Shown here: one piece after another, positions 1 through 6,985 of the stretch
Layout of the letters: every line of letters starts with the position of its first letter
Numbering within the stretch: the first letter of the stretch is position 1
From: an uncultured Cellvibrio sp.
GTDB lineage: Bacteria > Pseudomonadota > Gammaproteobacteria > Pseudomonadales > Cellvibrionaceae
Direction: 5' to 3'
Assembly (NCBI GenBank): GCA_946481095.1
Contig: CAMLML010000112.1
Coordinates: 1 to 10,525 of the forward strand
DNA: 10,525 nt
The notes under the pieces: generated by a model
What the model was told of the DNA's origin: nothing
What the model saw: only the letters and a program-made list of their open reading frames with translations
Database searches by the model: none
Made by a program: the position numbers and the translations under genes

Positions 1-1906
1 CATAGTTAACATTGGCATGTCCAATGCGCAAACCGCTATTAATAAAACGCAAGAACAAATGTCAACCGGTAAACGTGTGTTGTCGCCTGCTGATGACCCG
101 GTTGCTGCGACCACTATATTGCAACTGAATGCAGAGTTATCACGTGTACAACAATATACAAAAAATATTGATTCAGGTTCCAATTCATTAAATTTGGAAG
201 AAACGGCTTTGCAATCTGTCGTCAGTTTGATTCAACGTATGCAAGAGCTGGCAGTGTATGCAGGAAATACAGCGGTGTTAACAAGAAATGATTATCAGGC
301 GCTGGCATCGGAAGTTGAAAGCCGCACTCAAGAATTATTGAATTTACAAAATACACGAAATGCGTCCGGGCAATATATTTTTTCCGGTTATCAAGGATCA
401 ACACAATCATTTATTGATATTGGCGGTGGTAATTATAAATATCAAGGCGATGATGGGCAGTTGCGTATTCAAGCATCCGCTACAGTGACTGTGGGCGTGA
501 GTGATTCCGGTAAACGAATATTTGTTGATGTGCCCAGCGGTAACAACACGATTAATACATCCGCCAATCCAATTAATCGTTCACAACCTGCTGCTTTTAT
601 TTCGGCAGGTGATGTGATTGATCAGGATACTTTCGATCAATTTTATCCTGAAAGTATGCAGGTGACATTTAATGCTCTCAGTAATGTTGTTCCTCCTTCT
701 CCGAATTACACCATCACTGAAAGATCAACGGGCAAAATTATTGTTGAAAATCAGGTTTATGTTGCGGGTGAAGATATAGAGGCAAACGGAGTGCGTTTTC
801 AAATTTATGGATCGCCTTATCCAGGTACTGCACCGGTTCCCTCATTAGTGCCTGTGAATTTTTCAGCAACGGATTTTTCTGTCACCAATTCAGCGATTAC
901 TATCAGTGTTGGTGGCGTTACTGAAACACTGATGCTTGATCAAAACATTACCAGTGTTGCCGATATGATCACGGCGTTGGGTGGCGATGCGACTTACCCT
1001 AATGCGAATCCCATTTCATTAACAGCATCAGCGCAAGCCAACAAACAAAAATTGGATAATCTGGGTGTGAGTTTAAATGCAAACGGTTTTTCCAATTTGC
1101 GTGGTTTGCCTGTGAGCATCAGTAATGGCACAGCAGCAACTGATTCGCTTTTGGGTTTTAACACACAAGCAGGTGGTACAGCGGCGGCAGTCCGTTTGGT
1201 GAACACAGCCGCATTTGATTTTTCGTTACCAGCACAAAGTCGCACACTGGAAATTTCGGTAGGCAATAACACACAAACCTTGACCATCAATCAAAACGTT
1301 ACTGACATGGCCAGTCTGGTTTCAGCCTTGACCGCCGGTGCCAATGGCACAGCCCTGGCTGCAATGGGTTTGGTTGTGAGCAGCAGTGGCATTATTTCTT
1401 CTGCAACCAATCAGGCTATCAGTATCAGTTCAGGATCAGTTGAATTAACCAATGTAATGGGTATTGAAACCCGTGGTAATGGTACTCAATCTGCGCAAGG
1501 AAATTTGGCAGTCCCCGGTGATAGTTTTTTTGTGGATTCAACCAACAAACAAAGCATTCTGACAACTTTGTCACGTTTCAGTCAGGCAATGAGGGTTGTT
1601 GAAAATTCTCCGGAAAGCAAAGCTGAATTAACAGCCGTTCTGAACAATGTATTGAACAATCTCGACAATTCCATTTCCACAATTGCTTCTGTTCAAGGTG
1701 ACGTAGGTGCACGATTAAATACACTGGATGCATCGAGAGATTTGAATTTGGACATAGAGGTTTACAGTAAAAAAGTATTAAGCGATATTGAATCTTTGGA
1801 CTATGCTGAAGCCTCAACGCGACTGTCTATACAGTCATTAGTGTTAAGTGCAACACAACAGAGTTTCGTTAAAATTAGCCAGTTAAGTCTATTTAGTTAT
1901 TTGTGA
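1..1906 (+). CDS. flgL: Flagellar hook-filament junction protein FlgL (HAP3), 5' end cut off by the window
   Basis: FlgL is the second junction protein between the rod-hook and the filament; it is exported through the flagellar type III system. The reading frame is open from base 2 (I-V-N-I-G, then the Met codon at 17), so the true start lies upstream and roughly 12-15 residues are missing. The N-terminal D0/D1 helix carries the family signature KTQEQMSTGKRVLSPADDPVAA soon after the Met at 17. The C-terminus ends in QQSFVKISQLSLFSYL, the typical FlgL end. More than 630 residues is about twice the size of E. coli FlgL (317). The extra length is a central region (about residues 150-500 counted from that Met) rich in Thr/Ser/Asn/Gly. 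It contains two similar modules, at about 293-322 and 409-438, resembling flagellin-IN type surface domains. Identity is secure from both termini; the role of the insert is unknown. Confidence 0.95.
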   Translation, partial: IVNIGMSNAQTAINKTQEQMSTGKRVLSPADDPVAATTILQLNAELSRVQQYTKNIDSGSNSLNLEETALQSVVSLIQRMQELAVYAGNTAVLTRNDYQALASEVESRTQELLNLQNTRNASGQYIFSGYQGSTQSFIDIGGGNYKYQGDDGQLRIQASATVTVGVSDSGKRIFVDVPSGNNTINTSANPINRSQPAAFISAGDVIDQDTFDQFYPESMQVTFNALSNVVPPSPNYTITERSTGKIIVENQVYVAGEDIEANGVRFQIYGSPYPGTAPVPSLVPVNFSATDFSVTNSAITISVGGVTETLMLDQNITSVADMITALGGDATYPNANPISLTASAQANKQKLDNLGVSLNANGFSNLRGLPVSISNGTAATDSLLGFNTQAGGTAAAVRLVNTAAFDFSLPAQSRTLEISVGNNTQTLTINQNVTDMASLVSALTAGANGTALAAMGLVVSSSGIISSATNQAISISSGSVELTNVMGIETRGNGTQSAQGNLAVPGDSFFVDSTNKQSILTTLSRFSQAMRVVENSPESKAELTAVLNNVLNNLDNSISTIASVQGDVGARLNTLDASRDLNLDIEVYSKKVLSDIESLDYAEASTRLSIQSLVLSATQQSFVKISQLSLFSYL

Positions 1907-2004
1907 AAAAAGCTGGAGACATTAACCGGTGAATCCGCTAAATTGGCGATTACGAAATTTTGGCGTTGTAATTCACATCGAAAATACGTCATGGAGTCTT
2001 TTGT

Positions 2005-2328
2005 ATGAATACCTCTCTGCTTGCACCTATTAATTCTCTGGTTGAACAATCCCAACATTTGCTCAATCTCGCACGTGCCCAGGACTGGCAGGCGTTTGAA
2101 GTTTTATTGCTACAGCGCCAGGCATCGATGAATGTGCTGATTGATGCTGATTATTTACAATCAGTTACCAAAGCCGGTATGGAAAACGAAGTGAAGCATA
2201 TGGTGATGGACATCAAAAAAATTAACCAACAATTAACCGAGTTAGCCAGTCGTCGGCAAGATGAAATTGCGTCAGAGATTCGTCAATTAAATCGTGCTGA
2301 CAAAGCGATGGATGCATACGGCCAATAA
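2005..2328 (+). CDS. Small helical FliT-like flagellar export chaperone
   Basis: A 107-residue, almost entirely helical, charged protein with no signal peptide. It starts at an ATG preceded by GGAG about nine bases upstream. The stretch LLNLARAQDWQAFEVLLLQR near residues 18-37 (amphipathic helix, Trp, then a Gln/Arg-rich turn) and the C-terminal L-N-R-A-D-K-A-M-D-A-Y-G resemble FliT family proteins. In enterobacteria FliT is a cytoplasmic chaperone for the filament cap FliD and modulates the flagellar master regulator. It lies 98 bases after flgL and just before flagellin 1, inside the filament gene block, which supports a chaperone role. The place is unusual, since fliT commonly follows fliD-fliS. 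FlgN-like chaperoning of FlgL is an alternative. The flagellar assignment is fairly sure; the exact family and client are inference. Confidence 0.6.
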   Translation: MNTSLLAPINSLVEQSQHLLNLARAQDWQAFEVLLLQRQASMNVLIDADYLQSVTKAGMENEVKHMVMDIKKINQQLTELASRRQDEIASEIRQLNRADKAMDAYGQ

Positions 2329-2417
2329 TTTGGCGAAAATATTTTTTGTTATAACCAAATCCTTATATTTTAATTTTTAATGCGTTAAATTGATTTAATC
2401 CCTCCATAAAAACTTTC
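2329..2417. other. AT-rich intergenic stretch after the FliT-like gene
   Basis: About 90 bases of strongly AT-rich DNA between the FliT-like stop and the sigma-28 promoter of flagellin 1. I see no convincing terminator hairpin, so read-through from flgL into flagellin 1 is possible. Confidence 0.4.
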
Positions 2418-2444
2418 TAAAGCTCCTGCAAATTCTGACGATAA
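2418..2444 (+). promoter_or_regulatory. Sigma-28 (FliA) promoter of flagellin 1
   Basis: The sequence reads TAAAGCTC, an 11-base spacer, then GACGATAA. The sigma-28 consensus is TAAAGTTT-N11-GCCGATAA, so the match is 6/8 in the -35 box and 7/8 in the -10 box, with exact spacing. Transcription would start near 2451, giving a leader of about 85 bases before the flagellin 1 ATG at 2535. Late-class expression under FliA is the usual mode for a major flagellin. Confidence 0.85.
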
Positions 2445-2493
2445 CCTAGTCAGAAGATCTGAAATCAGTCTCAGCCTCTTCCCTAAACGACTG

Positions 2494-2508
2494 TTGCGCC
2501 AAGCGCAA
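2494..2508 (+). promoter_or_regulatory. Small perfect hairpin in the flagellin 1 mRNA leader
   Basis: TTGCGC, loop CAA, GCGCAA: a perfect six-base-pair stem about 26 bases before the ATG and just upstream of the AGGAG ribosome-binding site (about 2523-2527). It could stabilise the leader or set ribosome access. With so short a stem the function is a guess. Confidence 0.3.
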
Positions 2509-2534
2509 TTTGATTTCACAGCAGGAGAAACATC

Positions 2535-4280
2535 ATGGCTTTAGTAATTAACACAAACGTGGCTTCATTAAACGCGCAACGTCAATTGAACGGTTCAGGT
2601 ATGGCTCTTGATCGTGCCACTGAACGTTTGTCATCAGGTCAACGCGTAAACTCAGCAAAAGACGACGCAGCAGGTCTTGCGATTTCGAATCGAATGACTT
2701 CACAGGTTCGTGGTCTTGATCAAGCAGTGCGAAATGCCAACGACGGTGTGTCGCTGATTCAAACCGCTGAAGGTGCATTGCAAGAATCAACCAACATTCT
2801 GCAACGTATGCGTGAACTGGCGGTGCAATCATCAAACGGAATTTATACTGATGCAGACCGTAATACCCTGAACGCAGAAACCAAACAATTGAAAGCTGAA
2901 CTTGAGCGTATTGCCAGTTCAACATCATTTAACGGTAAAAATTTGTTGGATGGTTCATTGGGTACCACAAAATTACAAGTGGGTGCTTTCAGTGGCCAAA
3001 CGATGGATTTAACGGTAGGTAATTTTAAAACCGGTTCTATGGGTGGCAGTGCAGCCGATATAGTTGGCGCCGCAACAACCGGTGGTTTGGCGTCCTTGAC
3101 TGCAATGGTTGCAGATACCTGGATAATCAATGATGTTGCAATTCGCAGTGTCGCGGATGCTGATGCAGGTACACGTCTTGAGCAAAAATTAAGTTCTATC
3201 AATGCCGACCTTGCAGGTAAAGGAGCTGAAGTTTCAACATTGGTTGAAGCCAAAGCAACGACTACAGGTAGTGGTGTATTGATAACCGGTACCAGCCAGT
3301 TAACTATCGCCGTTTTGAAGGCGGATAACACCACTCAAACCACTATTATCACTGGCACATCCAGCCTTAATGAGTTAGTGGACAGAATCAATTCTGAATC
3401 AGGTGTGCAGGCAAAAATTAATGAATACGGGCGTTTGGTTCTGAGTGCAGAGAATGCCGTATCTATCACTACAACCGATACGTCAACTGGCCCAGCCGAT
3501 GGCGCAACAGGTATCACTGACGGCACCTTCAATATGAGACTGGTGTTCACCGATACCAGTGCCGAACAAAATGGTGTGAAAATCGAGCGTGGTGGTTCAG
3601 GTTCGGCAGCTTTGGAAGCAGCACTGGGTATTAACGTTGCGGATGACAACAAAAATATTCAAGGTGCTACGGTTGGTGGTGCTGCAGCTACAACTCTTAA
3701 GGGTGATTTGATAATCAATGGAGTGGAAATCAATTCCATTACTTTGGTGGCAACAGCTGCAACAAACGCCACTGAAATTATTGAGAAATTGAATGAGCAG
3801 TCGGCTCAGACAGGTGTTGTGGCTTTCGCCGGTACAGAAACTTCCGGTATCGCTTTACGTTCCGTTTCAGGTGAAGAAATTTCAATTAAATACGGTGCTA
3901 ACGCAACAGCTGCAACCGTGTTGGCTCAGTTTGGTTTGAAAGAGCGTAATGCTTCTGAAGGTCAGGGTTCGGTAGCTAGTGTTGATATTTCTACTCTCGC
4001 GGGCGCACAAAAAGCGATTGGTATTATCGACAAAGCGATTGACCAGGTGAGTAGCCAACGTGCGGATCTTGGTGCGATTAACAACCGTCTTGATTTTACT
4101 GTCGCTAACTTGTCCAACATTTCTGAGAAAACGACAGCAGCCCGTTCACGTATTATCGATGCTGACTTTGCTACAGAGACAGCCAACTTGAGCCGTTCAC
4201 AAGTGTTACAACAAGCATCCACTGCAATGTTGGCGCAAGCGAATGCCAGAGCTCAAAACGTTCTCTCCTTGTTAAGATAA
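2535..4280 (+). CDS. fliC: Flagellin 1 (filament subunit), 581 aa
   Basis: Major filament protein, exported and polymerised at the flagellar tip. The ATG follows AGGAG at good spacing. The N-terminal D0/D1 domain (about 1-165) opens [18 protein letters not shown] and carries [20 protein letters not shown]. The LQRMRELAVQSSNG segment (89-102) is the region known in other flagellins as part of the TLR5-recognised surface. The C-terminal domain (about 485-581) ends QANARAQNVLSLLR. Between them lies a roughly 320-residue variable D2/D3 region, Thr/Ala/Gly rich and without Cys, containing flagellin-IN-like modules. An II-N-D/G-V-x-I motif occurs near 195-205 and again near 390-400. It is larger than the 490-500 aa of enterobacterial FliC. 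It is driven by the sigma-28 promoter at 2418 and followed by a hairpin and flaG. Confidence 0.97.
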   Translation: MALVINTNVASLNAQRQLNGSGMALDRATERLSSGQRVNSAKDDAAGLAISNRMTSQVRGLDQAVRNANDGVSLIQTAEGALQESTNILQRMRELAVQSSNGIYTDADRNTLNAETKQLKAELERIASSTSFNGKNLLDGSLGTTKLQVGAFSGQTMDLTVGNFKTGSMGGSAADIVGAATTGGLASLTAMVADTWIINDVAIRSVADADAGTRLEQKLSSINADLAGKGAEVSTLVEAKATTTGSGVLITGTSQLTIAVLKADNTTQTTIITGTSSLNELVDRINSESGVQAKINEYGRLVLSAENAVSITTTDTSTGPADGATGITDGTFNMRLVFTDTSAEQNGVKIERGGSGSAALEAALGINVADDNKNIQGATVGGAAATTLKGDLIINGVEINSITLVATAATNATEIIEKLNEQSAQTGVVAFAGTETSGIALRSVSGEEISIKYGANATAATVLAQFGLKERNASEGQGSVASVDISTLAGAQKAIGIIDKAIDQVSSQRADLGAINNRLDFTVANLSNISEKTTAARSRIIDADFATETANLSRSQVLQQASTAMLAQANARAQNVLSLLR

Positions 4281-4295
4281 GCGAGACGAGCAACA

Positions 4296-4323
4296 CCCGC
4301 CAGGTATTCATCTGGCGGGCGTT
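4296..4323 (+). terminator. GC-rich hairpin between flagellin 1 and flaG (attenuator or mRNA 3' stabiliser)
   Basis: CCCGCCAG, an eight-base loop, then CTGGCGGG: a perfect 8-bp GC-rich stem starting 15 bases after the flagellin stop. Only a short T run (GTTTA) follows, so termination is probably partial. This would protect the abundant flagellin mRNA and let a fraction of transcripts read into flaG, whose ATG is about 20 bases downstream. Confidence 0.7.
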
Positions 4324-4341
4324 TAGCAAGAGGGCTTTATT

Positions 4342-4740
4342 ATGAATGGGATTACCAAACCAGCACCAACACCAGCACCGATTCAGGTTAAACCTGTATC
4401 GGTTGTTGTGTCGTCGGTGGCTGTTGATAAGGGTCAAAAAACCGGCAATCAGTTGCCTGCGGCAACAGAAGCGGCAGCAATTCACAGTGCCAGCGTCAAA
4501 GATTTGCAGGCAGTTCAGGAAAAAGTTCAGGCAGCAGTTGCGCAAATGAATGAATTTATTCAATCAACGCAACGCGATTTGCACTTTTCTTATGATGCTG
4601 AATCAGGCAACACTATTGTCAAAGTTATTGACCGAAGTACCCAGGAAGTGATTCGCCAAATTCCGGATCAGATCTTCCTGAAGTTGGCGGAAACTCTGGA
4701 ATCGCAGGCGCCTTTAAGTTTGTTTAATACCAAGGTTTAA
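4342..4740 (+). CDS. flaG: FlaG family protein, 132 aa
   Basis: FlaG proteins lie beside flagellin genes in polar flagellates and influence filament length; their biochemical role is unclear. The C-terminal half has the family core: L-x-F-S-Y-D near 75-80, S-G-N-T-I-V-K-V-I-D, then S-T-Q-E-V-I-R-Q-I-P-D-Q. The N-terminal half is a low-complexity, Pro/Ala/Val-rich linker beginning KPAPTPAPIQVKP, typically variable in the family. The ATG at 4342 follows AGAGGG about ten bases upstream. With no promoter of its own visible, it probably depends on read-through from the flagellin 1 promoter across the hairpin at 4296. It ends shortly before a strong terminator. A second overlapping open frame at 4346-4549 is a shadow. 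Confidence 0.92.
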   Translation: MNGITKPAPTPAPIQVKPVSVVVSSVAVDKGQKTGNQLPAATEAAAIHSASVKDLQAVQEKVQAAVAQMNEFIQSTQRDLHFSYDAESGNTIVKVIDRSTQEVIRQIPDQIFLKLAETLESQAPLSLFNTKV

Positions 4741-4810
4741 TGCTTGTAAATCAGTGAGTTAGTTCTGCGTTTACCCGATCTTTTTGATGTGATTTTAATG
4801 ATGTTCCAGT

Positions 4811-4850
4811 AAAAGGCGAATGATGAAAAATCATTCGCCTTTTTTTATTT
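4811..4850 (+). terminator. Strong rho-independent terminator after flaG
   Basis: AAAAGGCGAATGAT, loop GAAAA, ATCATTCGCCTTTT: a perfect 14-bp stem followed by a T tract. It closes the flagellin 1-flaG unit about 70 bases after the flaG stop, so flagellin 2 needs its own promoter. The A tract on the left side would let it work partly in the other direction too. Confidence 0.95.
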
Positions 4851-4949
4851 TCATTATCATTTTTTTGATTAATTTTATTGAATTTCATATCCAACAATTT
4901 TTCATTTGGATGAAAGTGTTGATGACTCTATAAGCACGCTAAAAAAATT

Positions 4950-4965
4950 TGGCACAGCTTGTGCA
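4950..4965 (+). promoter_or_regulatory. Candidate sigma-54 (RpoN) promoter of flagellin 2
   Basis: TGGCACAGCTTGTGCA shows the invariant GG and GC of -24/-12 promoters with exactly ten bases between them; the consensus is TGGCAC-N5-TTGCA. The start site would be near 4976, leaving a leader of about 140 bases before the ATG at 5116. A preceding A/T-rich stretch (4840-4950) could host an enhancer-binding activator such as FleQ/FlrC, but I cannot point to a defined site. No good sigma-28 match is visible upstream of flagellin 2. Confidence 0.65.
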
Positions 4966-5115
4966 AAAGTGGCTTCAGGCAATCCCGTATCGAAACCCTG
5001 TCGAAAAAGTGACATTTCGTACAAGTCTTGCCGAAGGGGTTCAGTTGTTTGAATCCTTAATTTTGACTTGCCACAGAATGCAACTGTGAACAGGAACAGC
5101 CCTTAGGAGATCATC
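4966..5115 (+). other. Long leader of flagellin 2
   Basis: This gene-free stretch contains a short direct repeat (ATCGAAA, then GTCGAAA) near 4989-5006 and two GGA motifs near the start (ACAGGAACAG and TTAGGAGAT). The second GGA motif is the ribosome-binding site. Such GGA pairs are the kind of site used by CsrA/RsmA, but no supporting hairpin is clear. No small gene was found. Confidence 0.3.
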
Positions 5116-6843
5116 ATGCCATTAGTCATTAACACCAACGTGGCCGCTATAAATTCTCAACGTCAGCTGATGAATTCTGGTGGCGCATTAGATAAAGCGA
5201 TGGAGCGTTTGTCATCAGGACAACGCATCAACTCCGCAAAAGACGACGCAGCGGGTCTGGCGATTTCAAACCGCATGACGTCACAAATTCGTGGATTGGA
5301 TCAAGCAATTCGAAATGCCAACGATGGTATTTCGATGATTCAAACCGCAGAAGGCGCGATGCAGGAAGTGACCAACATTCTGCAACGTATGCGTGAATTA
5401 TCCATTCAATCTGCTAACGGAATTTATTCTGATGCAGACAGAGCAACATTAAACGCAGAAACACAACAACTGAAACTGGAGTTGGATCGCATTGCGGACA
5501 CCACCTCGTTTAACGGACAAATTTTATTGGATGGCAGCATTGGTAAAACCAATTTGCAGGTTGGTAGTGAAGCCAATCAAACCATTGAAATCAGCGTGGG
5601 TTCATTCAACACCTCTTCACTCGGTGGGCTTTCTGGCGATACAGTCGGTGAAGCAACTACAGGTCTTGCTGCATTAAATTTACTGACAGCAGGCGATCTG
5701 ATAATTAACGACACCAGTATTGACGCATTAACCACAGGCACAACATTAAATAATACCCTGGCATTACTGAATGCAAGTTTGGACGGTAAGGGCGCTGTAG
5801 CATCGGCGATGGTTGAAGTCAGTGGTACTAATACGGGTAGCGGTGTGTTGGTTGCAGGTACCAGTAACCTGACGTTAACGGTTGTTGATGGCGATGGCTT
5901 GACTCAATCTTATGTATTAACAGGCACCAATAGTTTGAAAGAGTTGGTTGCAAAAATTAACGATGAAACCAGTATAGAAGCGAGCATCAGTGATAGCGGC
6001 AGAATGATTTTGAATCGGGATGGCGCTTTGTCTATTACCGTTGCAGATAGTTCTACGAATAATGAAGCTTCTGGTTTGGTGGATGGCGCAGTGAATTTCT
6101 CGCTTGTGTTTACTGACACCAGCGCCGATAAACGCGGCGTTAAAATTGAACAAGGCACTATAAGTGCCGCAGAAATTCTTGCATTGGGAATAGATATGCA
6201 AGATGACAATGGAAATTTGCAAGGCGCAACAGTGGGTGCAGCAGCCAGTGTGTTGAATAAAGGCGACCTGATTATTAATGGTGTCGAAATTGAAGCGATC
6301 ACTTTACCGGGTGCTACAGCTGCCGCTAACTTGACGGAGTTGATTAATCGAATTAATGAACAATCAGCAGATACCGGTGTAGTTGCGTTTGCGGGAATTG
6401 GTACCAGTAATTTGGCATTTCGTTCGGTAACAGGTGAAGAGATTTCTATTGAATATGGCACCGCTGCTACAGCAGCAACTGTTGCTACGCAAACGGGTTT
6501 GCAGGAACGTAATGCATCGGAAGGCGGTGGCTCGGTAACCAGTATTGATATTTCTACCGCTGAGGGCGCACAAAAGTCTATCGCGATTTTAGATAGAGCA
6601 ATCAATCAAGTGAATGACACGCGCGCAGGTTTGGGTGCTGCCAACAACCGATTGGAATTTACAGTTAACAACCTGGCTAACGTTTCAGAAAAAACAGCTG
6701 CATCACGTTCACGTATTGTCGATGCTGATTTCGCTGCGGAAACTGCTGCATTAAGTCGTGCGCAAGTATTGCAACAAGCTGCAACCGCGATGCTTGCACA
6801 AGCGAATGCAAGACCTGAGCAAGTGTTGTCGCTGTTGAGATAA
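5116..6843 (+). CDS. fliC: Flagellin 2 (filament subunit), 575 aa
   Basis: A second complete flagellin. The ATG at 5116 follows TTAGGAGA. The N-terminal domain (about 1-165) opens [18 protein letters not shown] and differs from flagellin 1 at 28 of the first 140 residues by hand alignment. The C-terminus ends [14 protein letters not shown]. The central region aligns end to end with that of flagellin 1 but is more divergent. It carries a GDLIIN module twice (193-198 and 383-388), flanking a GSGVL...GTSNLTLTV segment. Product and export route are as for any flagellin. The apparent sigma-54 rather than sigma-28 promoter suggests timing or abundance different from flagellin 1, perhaps a minor or basal-filament subunit. 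The gene ends in its own terminator, so it is probably monocistronic. Confidence 0.97.
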   Translation: MPLVINTNVAAINSQRQLMNSGGALDKAMERLSSGQRINSAKDDAAGLAISNRMTSQIRGLDQAIRNANDGISMIQTAEGAMQEVTNILQRMRELSIQSANGIYSDADRATLNAETQQLKLELDRIADTTSFNGQILLDGSIGKTNLQVGSEANQTIEISVGSFNTSSLGGLSGDTVGEATTGLAALNLLTAGDLIINDTSIDALTTGTTLNNTLALLNASLDGKGAVASAMVEVSGTNTGSGVLVAGTSNLTLTVVDGDGLTQSYVLTGTNSLKELVAKINDETSIEASISDSGRMILNRDGALSITVADSSTNNEASGLVDGAVNFSLVFTDTSADKRGVKIEQGTISAAEILALGIDMQDDNGNLQGATVGAAASVLNKGDLIINGVEIEAITLPGATAAANLTELINRINEQSADTGVVAFAGIGTSNLAFRSVTGEEISIEYGTAATAATVATQTGLQERNASEGGGSVTSIDISTAEGAQKSIAILDRAINQVNDTRAGLGAANNRLEFTVNNLANVSEKTAASRSRIVDADFAAETAALSRAQVLQQAATAMLAQANARPEQVLSLLR

Positions 6844-6882
6844 TCTTGAGGTAACACAAGTTTGAAGTAGCAGAGGGATTAC

Positions 6883-6907
6883 GGTCGGGCAATGCCCGGC
6901 CTTTTTT
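6883..6907 (+). terminator. Rho-independent terminator of flagellin 2
   Basis: GGTCGGGC, loop AAT, GCCCGGCC (8-bp stem with one G-T wobble) followed directly by six T. It lies about 40 bases after the flagellin 2 stop and separates it from the aminotransferase-like gene. Confidence 0.93.
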
Positions 6908-6929
6908 ATTTGAATTATCGATATAAAAA

Positions 6930-6958
6930 GTGACAAGCCCGAATCTATTTACTATATA
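6930..6958 (+). promoter_or_regulatory. Candidate sigma-70 promoter of the aminotransferase-like gene
   Basis: GTGACA, a 17-base spacer, then TATATA, in the gap after the flagellin 2 terminator. The start site would be near 6965, about 20 bases before the ATG at 6986. The match is good in both boxes, but this is AT-rich DNA where chance matches occur. Confidence 0.5.
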
Positions 6959-6985
6959 GAAGTAAACTGCACATTTGGGTTAATA

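Noticed and set aside
4384..4396. Palindrome CAGGTTAAACCTG inside flaG
   Set aside because: Six-base arms within the coding region and no regulatory context; likely chance.
5011..5037. Possible sigma-28 promoter for flagellin 2 (GACATTTC-N11-GCCGAAGG)
   Set aside because: The -35 box matches only 4 of 8 consensus bases and the -10 only 6 of 8, much weaker than the sigma-54-type element upstream.
5910..6605. Long 231-aa minus-strand open frame inside flagellin 2
   Set aside because: It is the antisense shadow of a gene with strong codon bias and has no plausible domain; the + strand is certainly flagellin.
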